This document shows positions 7,110 through 11,707 of a DNA stretch of 11,707 bases, one piece after another. Location of the stretch: NCBI GenBank assembly GCA_036939975.1, contig JALLPB010001382.1, forward strand, positions 1 to 11,707, in the 5' to 3' direction. The notes beneath the pieces are model-generated. The model was not told the DNA's origin, made no database searches, and saw nothing but the letters and a program-made list of their open reading frames with translations. A program made the position numbers and the translations under genes. The stretch is from Cyclostephanos tholiformis (lineage: Eukaryota > Bacillariophyta > Thalassiosirophyceae > Thalassiosirales > Thalassiosiraceae). Within the stretch, counting starts at the first letter, position 1. Each line of letters opens with the position of its first letter.

Positions 7110-8300
7110 AAATGTGAGGTGTAACTATTTTTTACACATCCAATGATTTTTGGAGTACACTTTCTATGTGGGACTTTGTAGAAGGGGAGGGTCATAAAAT
7201 AACCTCACTTAATCGTGTTTAGAATACCACACCATGCCCCTGGTAGGCTCTTTGAAGGTGTTTCATGCCCCAGCACATTGGGTAGGGATCTGATGTGTGT
7301 CCAAAACCAAAATCTACAACTTAGAAACCGGGGTAACAACCCACCATTTTCAAAAATTAATTTGGCGGGAGTAATTTTGTGACCTACTTTCTGGTGGCAA
7401 CAGCAACCCCTATTGAATTAAATGCCAAATCAGGATCAGGAGCTTCTTGCACCAACTTCTGATTGCTGACTCTTAGGGCACTTGATTGTCATCCAATTTT
7501 CAACTCTATTGCTAATCAACCTTAGAGTTAGAAATGACTGAAGAGAGCTAACCCAGTCACCTGGTGCCCAGCAAGACAATCAGCAGGGACTAAATCTCTT
7601 GCATTTTAGCAATGACAGTTCAACCATGTGAATAATGAGGGAGACAAGATGAAGTCATTCTTTGGCCTCTGAAAATAAACTACACACCAATAAACCAAGA
7701 GAGAGAAAGTGGGGACAAACAATGGGAAAAAATGATTCAACAAATATGAGATGTGAAAGATGCAGGGAGGATTGGGCAACAGCTGATGATCCAATAGTCA
7801 GAGATTTTCTTCTGAGTTGGGGGGGATGACAATATGAAGGGAAAGAGTTGTAAACAAGAAAGTAAATAGAGAGAATAATGATGGAGGAGGGAAAAATGAT
7901 GCTGAGTCATGATACGCAGCACTTTGTGAGTACAAGAGAAGAAATGAACACTACAACCAACATCATGGAGAGAGAGACTGGGGGAAGCTGCCACTAACAC
8001 TAACAACACCAGTATTCAAGTTGTAAACCAATTCAGAGGGAGAGAAATGAGAAGTGGGGAAATTTCTGAACAAGTGCAGCACATTGCCCTGGGCATTGCA
8101 CTGCTACTTTTATTTAGTATTTTTATTCATCCTCTCATAATATACAATTATTAACCATTGAGGTTTCTTCATTTGCAACTGAAAAATGATTCAACTTTGT
8201 TTTGCACCGATGCCTTCGAGGCAAAGGACTAAGTAGCAAAGCTAATCTCACTCAGCAACTCATGCTTATTAGTAGCTATTATTCTCGTGAGAGCATGTAA
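7110..8300. other. No gene seen; purine-rich tract at about 7620-8060
   Basis: I find no convincing coding region on either strand. From about 7620 to 8060 the plus strand is strongly A+G-rich (many GAGAGA, GGGGACA and GGAGG words). This creates C+T-rich minus-strand frames at 7606-7794 and 7737-8009 that look like composition artefacts. The rest is AT-rich sequence with no repeat I could detect. Confidence 0.5.
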
Positions 8301-8316
8301 GAAACACAAAAAAGAG

Positions 8317-8411
8317 TACCGTACTAGCTTATGATGTACAATACATATTTGCCTCTTGGGTTAGTGGCTACTAGTTAAAAATTCTTTGTTTGTAAGTTGT
8401 ATTGTACGGTA
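8317..8411. repeat. Interrupted inverted repeat around TACCGTACAATAC
   Basis: GTATTGTACGGTA at 8399-8411 is the inverse of TACCGTACAATAC. On the left that word is present but split: TACCGTAC at 8317-8324, eleven bases, then GTACAATAC at 8336-8344. GTAC is thus doubled around an eleven-base insert, as a small duplication would leave. Confidence 0.6.
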
Positions 8412-8644
8412 GATTTTGGCTTGCCAATTTTTTTAGGTAGAACTCATTTTACTATTCCTATGTTAAGATCTTGTTTGTACCTACCAAAAAGTACGAGTTT
8501 TTCTCCTGCAAAAACAGAGATGCTGTTTAGCTGTTAAGCTAATTTGCAAGAAAGAGTACACCGCAAACATGGTTTGATTGGAAGAGTCCACTTACATCAG
8601 TCACCAACCACATAATCACTATATTCCTGTCTGGCCTACTCCAT

Positions 8645-9129
8645 TTGCAAGAACCTCCCGCATCATGCCCTTTTAATCTCGAAACTAGACATGAACATGG
8701 GCAGTGTTGCAATATTAGACACAAGAATTTGAACCATATTATACATCATCCTCACCCTTACAACCTCCCTCAGACTTGCTACCCAAGGGATATTCCTGGT
8801 AACAAACACCTCCACAATTTTCCATTACCAAAAACAATCTAAAACCTTTATTCCCAAACAACGAATCCAAATCCCACATCCTTGCAAGATTCTACCACAT
8901 CCTCCCAGACATTGCCTACAGTGCACCTCCATTGATCCAATGTCATGATCTTCTCAATTATTTCTTAACAACTCTCTTGCCAAACAGTGCTCAGGGCCAA
9001 CTCAAAAAACACAATGCCATGGCCATTGTCATCACAGAACTAGTACTCAACCACATCTACAACACCAAACATGAGCATTTCTACTTTCTTCCCAGCATCC
9101 TCTCTACTCAATTTTCTCCTCTTTATTGA
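8645..9129 (+). pseudogene. Unidentified degraded coding region
   Basis: Two overlapping plus-strand frames look more protein-like than their surroundings. The first, 8645-8842, contains a C/H-rich patch (CCNIRHKNLNHIIHH) that loosely recalls a decayed zinc-binding motif, though the spacing does not fit a CCHC knuckle. The second is open from 8803 to the TGA at 9127-9129 and contains HILARFYHILPDIAYS and AMAIVITELVLNHIYN. Upstream of 8803 that frame is also open for about 28 codons back to a TAG near 8716. The plus strand here is poor in G and rich in C. A single gene with a frame change near 8830 would explain both. I recognise no family, and a minus-strand open stretch across 8660-8830 leaves the strand itself unproven. 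Confidence 0.25.
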
Positions 9130-9402
9130 AAACTTTTTGTTGTCCAACAGCTCCCCTTGTTGTACAATAGTAGATGTAATTATTTTCAGAATTTTTCAAT
9201 ATTTTAATTTGCTCAAAAATTGCCATGAGAGGTCCAGCACTGTCAAGCTTGGTCATGCCAAAGGGGGGTAGGGTAGGTAATATAAAGAGTAGATAAGGTT
9301 TACTCTACCACTAAACCCTGGGTCAAAATTCCATGGATCAGTGGTTAGGCAATCTTTTATCTGCCACCACATTGGCCTAACCCTATGTGGCCTCACTTAT
9401 GA
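9130..9402. other. No gene seen
   Basis: An open frame at 9071-9271 crosses into this stretch but shows no protein-like pattern. GGTTTA/TAAACC at 9298-9318 and GGTTAGGC/GCCTAACC at about 9343-9381 are small inverted pairs. The words GGGTCAAAATTCC and TGGATCAGTGGTTAGG resemble tRNA promoter boxes but lie in the wrong order for a tRNA. Confidence 0.45.
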
Positions 9403-9557
9403 AGCTCATTTCCATTTATTAAACCAACACACAAGCTATGTCTCTAATATTTTTCCTTGCAGCACTGGGCTTTTTTGCCAATAAATCAGCATGATAGACC
9501 CAGCTCATCTCCACCTATTCAACCAAACACAAACTTTGTCTCTAATATTTTTCGTAG
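9403..9557. repeat. Direct repeat pair of about 57 bp, offset 99 bp
   Basis: Segments 9403-9461 and 9502-9557 align from AGCTCAT, through CC.ATTA or CCTATT and AACCAA.CACA, to the exact block TGTCTCTAATATTTTTC. On the minus strand both translate to related peptides (NIRDKVCVWLNRW and NIRD.ACVLVNKW), so the duplication may have occurred within coding sequence. Confidence 0.7.
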
Positions 9558-10645
9558 CAAGAACACTCTTGTGTCCATCCCTTTTTCTTTCCGGATGAAC
9601 CACTCTTCCTCCCAATGCCTTGCCCACCATATAACTCTGCAGCAGTGGGGTTCTACTTGCTGACCTAGCGTGGTCATCTTGGGTGGTTCTCTTAGGGACT
9701 TTCATCGTGCTTAAGAATTGGTCTTCCTTGTGCAATGATGCGTGCTACAACCCGTCATTCTGCTGAATATCCAACATCATGTCCATATCATTTCTTTCAA
9801 TCACCTCAACCTCTTTTGAAATCTCAGCAACCATTTGCATAGGTAAAGATGTATTGTGCCTCGAGATTTGCTCCTCTCTGTTGTATGAGTTGCAGCACAC
9901 TATGATATATGCAACAGCAAACTTGACCAATGATTATAAATTGTAGTGCTAGGAGGTGAATTGCTGTGATGAGAGAGTAGAGGAAGAAAACAAGAAAGTC
10001 CATGAGGGCACAATAATTGCATGCATTGATGTGCCCATGATGTCTTTGTACCAGTTAGTCATGATGGCGCTTGACCTCCTACCGGCATTACTAGTGGGTA
10101 CCATCTGCCTCAACTTCACTGCAAGGCCACCATTTGCTCACCAATATTTAGTCCATCCAAGGAGGCAATCGGATGCATGGTCCTGTATGGAAGCCTCTTG
10201 GGAGCCATCATCCTTGTAATTGTGGTCATTGTGCAGCTTGTTGTTTTTGAAAGGAGGGCATGTATGATTTGGCAATCCTTGTCATCTTCGTCTAAGTCAT
10301 CAGCATCAATGCCATCCTGGTGCTGTGTGCATGTGCAGGGAGGTGCCTCCTTCCTCTTGATGGACATTGACTGTGATGTATCAATCACTAATGTTGTGGC
10401 AGAGGAGCAGAATGCCCAAATCTCAGGCATTCTGAAATCTTGAATGATGCAGGCATGCAGTCCCATTGAGCAAACGTCAGAGCACAGTATGATTTGATGC
10501 ACAGATTTGCCAGGGTGCTGTTGGGGGAGAACCTATACAAGCTCAGCACCCGTTCAAGTGGAAAAATGATGGAATCATCATCAATGGTATGAGTATGAGG
10601 CATGCCAATGTTGAGTAGTAGGTGGAAATGCATTCTTCCACTCAT
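9505..10645 (-). pseudogene. Run of broken minus-strand frames, unidentified protein
   Basis: Four minus-strand frames follow one another: 10645-10388, 10502-10116 (128 residues), 9930-9745 and 9735-9505. The 128-residue piece has a basic SIKRKE patch and then an acidic DGIDADDLDEDDKD run. The next contains a charged, Met-rich, probably helical part (NREEQISRHN, then VAEISKEVEVIERNDM). The last is basic (PERKRDGHKS). An acidic run followed by a Met-rich coiled tail recalls the general build of the transposon-linked Myb/SANT-like proteins, but I see no DNA-binding domain and make no family claim. Plus-strand frames at 9956-10219 and 10177-10443 lie opposite and look like shadows. Frame changes and stops imply decay, or several exons. 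Confidence 0.25.
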
Positions 10646-10910
10646 ACTGATTTGCTTGTAGGAGTCAATTGATTTTGTATGTGGATGAGACCAAGTTGTT
10701 TAGTTGTTCCTTTATGCCTTGGATTTTCCATCAACACGTCGCCAGGCCCAGGGTGGTAGCGTCCATTGAGATGTACCATATGATAAAAGGATATAATGTG
10801 TTCAATTGTTTTGTTCAGAAACCCCATAAAACCTGCCAAAGCAATCCTCTCTCTCTACAGTAGTGGGACGTAAAAAAGAATCGTAGATACTGGAGCATTC
10901 CCAAAATTAA
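10646..10910. other. No gene supported
   Basis: Overlapping frames are open on both strands (10669-10863 plus, 10642-10839 minus). Neither shows a pattern I recognise, and I cannot choose between them. Confidence 0.4.
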
Positions 10911-11086
10911 TTTTGTGTTTGTGATACACTTAATTCTTGCTAAACCCGTCACAAATACACTTAAATCATGCTAAGTCACGCTAAAACTTGCTAGTTTAAG
11001 CATAAAAAAATCACAAACACAAAAGTTTGGTGAACCCCTCAGACTGGTTGACCAGGACTGAAAATTTGTGTATCACAAACACAAAA
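10911..11086. mobile_element. Small inverted-repeat element (MITE or foldback-like), about 176 bp
   Basis: TTTTGTGTTTGTGATACAC at 10911-10929 is matched exactly by its reverse complement at 11068-11086. A third partial copy, ATCACAAACACAAAA at 11010-11024, has the orientation of the right end, so a shorter 114-bp version is possible. Between the ends the words TTGCTAA, ATGCTAA, ACGCTAAAA and TTGCTAG recur. A near-palindrome, GCTAAAACTTGCTAG plus TTTAAGC, lies at about 10980-11002. No protein is encoded. The right end lies only 22 bases before the ATG at 11109, so the element occupies the place where the promoter or leader of the next gene would be. Confidence 0.6.
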
Positions 11087-11108
11087 AAGGCGCCCACACT
11101 CTATCACC

Positions 11109-11707
11109 ATGGTGCGGGGGAAGAGGGGCTTTAAGTTCACCACCGATGAGCTTGAAAGCCTAGCAGAGTCCATCGAGGAATTTGTTCCCATCAGCAGTAC
11201 CGAGTGGGAGCGGGTTTGGAATGAGCATATTTCCGTTTTCCCCGATAGGAATCGGACTGCCAAATCCTTGACCCAACAGGTGACCCTGAATGCCCGTGTC
11301 ACATTTGTATAGCTAAACGGGCGTATTATTCCATTGTTAAGGCAACGGATGGCTCAACAGGTGAGGGGTCCAATGATTGGGAAGGAGGAGGACTTGGGGA
11401 GGAAGACGAGGAAGAGAAGGGAGAGGATAATGATGACGAAATAAGTGAAAGAGAGACGAATGACAATCTAGGCAATGATGACGATGAAGGTGGGACAAGC
11501 CTAGGGGTTGATCTTACGAATTTATTTGAACAAGGTGGGCAGGATCGTGGTGCTAATGCTGATGGTGATGCTTCGAATGAAATTTTGGTTGTAGAAGAAG
11601 AAGGTGTTCAGGCAGTAGAAGGAGCAGCTGCCACAGCATCTGTTATGGTGGCATCCAGCACTCGTCGTAGAGTGCAAGTGAGTGTTGGAGGGGGGGGGGA
11701 AGCGAAC
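11109..11707 (+). pseudogene. DUF6818-like (Myb/SANT-like) protein, frame changed by a probable small deletion; 3' end beyond the window
   Basis: The ATG at 11109 lies in a strong context (CACCATGG). Frame one gives a KRGFKFTTDELESL start, then FVPISSTEWERVW with the conserved Trp, then an RTAKSL end, which matches the N-terminal helices of the DUF6818 family as I recall it. In frame one a stop follows at 11310-11312. The rest of the domain lies in another frame from 11273: PTGDPECP, then IAKRAYYSIV. This frame is open to the window end (145 codons) and continues into an acidic stretch (EEDEEEKGEDNDDE) and an STRRR basic patch. Only two bases separate the codons for SL and PTGDP, where the family normally has about a dozen residues, so a deletion of 3n+1 bases is likely. 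A sequencing error cannot explain the missing residues. Such proteins are thought to bind DNA and are often transposon-linked. GC content is higher here than in the surroundings. Confidence 0.6.
11690..11699 (+). repeat. Ten-G run inside the open frame
   Basis: Ten consecutive G encode Gly codons in the acidic/basic tail of the DUF6818-like frame. Similar G-runs occur in the satellite (419-427, 1588-1595, 2519-2529). Such runs are prone to length errors in replication and in sequencing, so the frame beyond this point is uncertain. Confidence 0.8.

Noticed and set aside
652..8470. Shared word ATTCCTATGTTAA near 657 and near 8454 as a dispersed repeat
   Set aside because: The match is only about 13 bases with unrelated flanks, which is expected by chance in AT-rich DNA of this length.
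9295..9355. Words resembling tRNA promoter boxes (GGGTCAAAATTCC and TGGATCAGTGGTTAGG), suggesting a tRNA or tRNA-derived SINE
   Set aside because: The B-like word precedes the A-like word, no cloverleaf can be drawn on either strand, and no second copy was seen.
11039..11302. Minus-strand frame opposite the DUF6818-like gene
   Set aside because: The plus strand carries recognisable domain motifs and a good start context; the minus frame begins and ends without such support.

Overview
Overall character. This looks like an accessory, repeat-dominated stretch of a nuclear eukaryotic genome, about 40% GC by eye. I see no long intact gene, no bacterial-style operon, no rRNA gene and no convincing tRNA gene. 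The recognisable coding matter is transposon-like: a probable Ty1/copia-type integrase relic, a probable DDE_1-type transposase relic, and a DUF6818-like (Myb/SANT-like) reading frame at the right edge. By recall, this combination best fits a diatom or another stramenopile. An oomycete or fungus cannot be excluded without a search.

Layout. Positions 58-2726 are a diverged tandem satellite of about ten units of 185-195 bp. A roughly 660-bp insertion (559-1217) splits one unit, and another unit is shortened to 126 bp. Positions 2741-3400 hold coding remnants, of which 3061-3400 resembles an LTR-retrotransposon integrase core. Positions 3541-4155 are a non-autonomous DNA element with 16-bp terminal inverted repeats, several internal hairpins and a 15-bp tandem duplication. 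Immediately right of it, 4200-4854 reads in three frames as the C-terminal half of a DDE-type transposase. Positions 5144-5378 carry two diverged direct repeats with hairpins. Positions 5530-6425 hold unidentified open frames, one interrupted by a 28-30 nt GT...AG segment. Positions 6418-7109 are a second inverted-repeat element.

Positions 7110-8640 contain nothing I can identify beyond a purine-rich stretch and a small inverted repeat. Positions 8645-9129 hold unidentified, G-poor open frames. Positions 9403-9557 are a pair of about 57-bp direct repeats. Positions 9505-10645 hold a run of broken minus-strand frames. Positions 10911-11086 are bounded by a perfect 19-bp inverted repeat. Just downstream, a DUF6818-like frame starts at 11109 with a good initiation context and runs off the window, after a frame change near 11271 that probably reflects a small deletion.

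How it works together. I see no co-operating pathway. The window reads as layers of decayed transposons, with the most recognisable reading frame at the right edge. The best candidates for new description are the hairpin-bearing satellite, the two inverted-repeat element families, and the inverted-repeat element next to the DUF6818-like gene.
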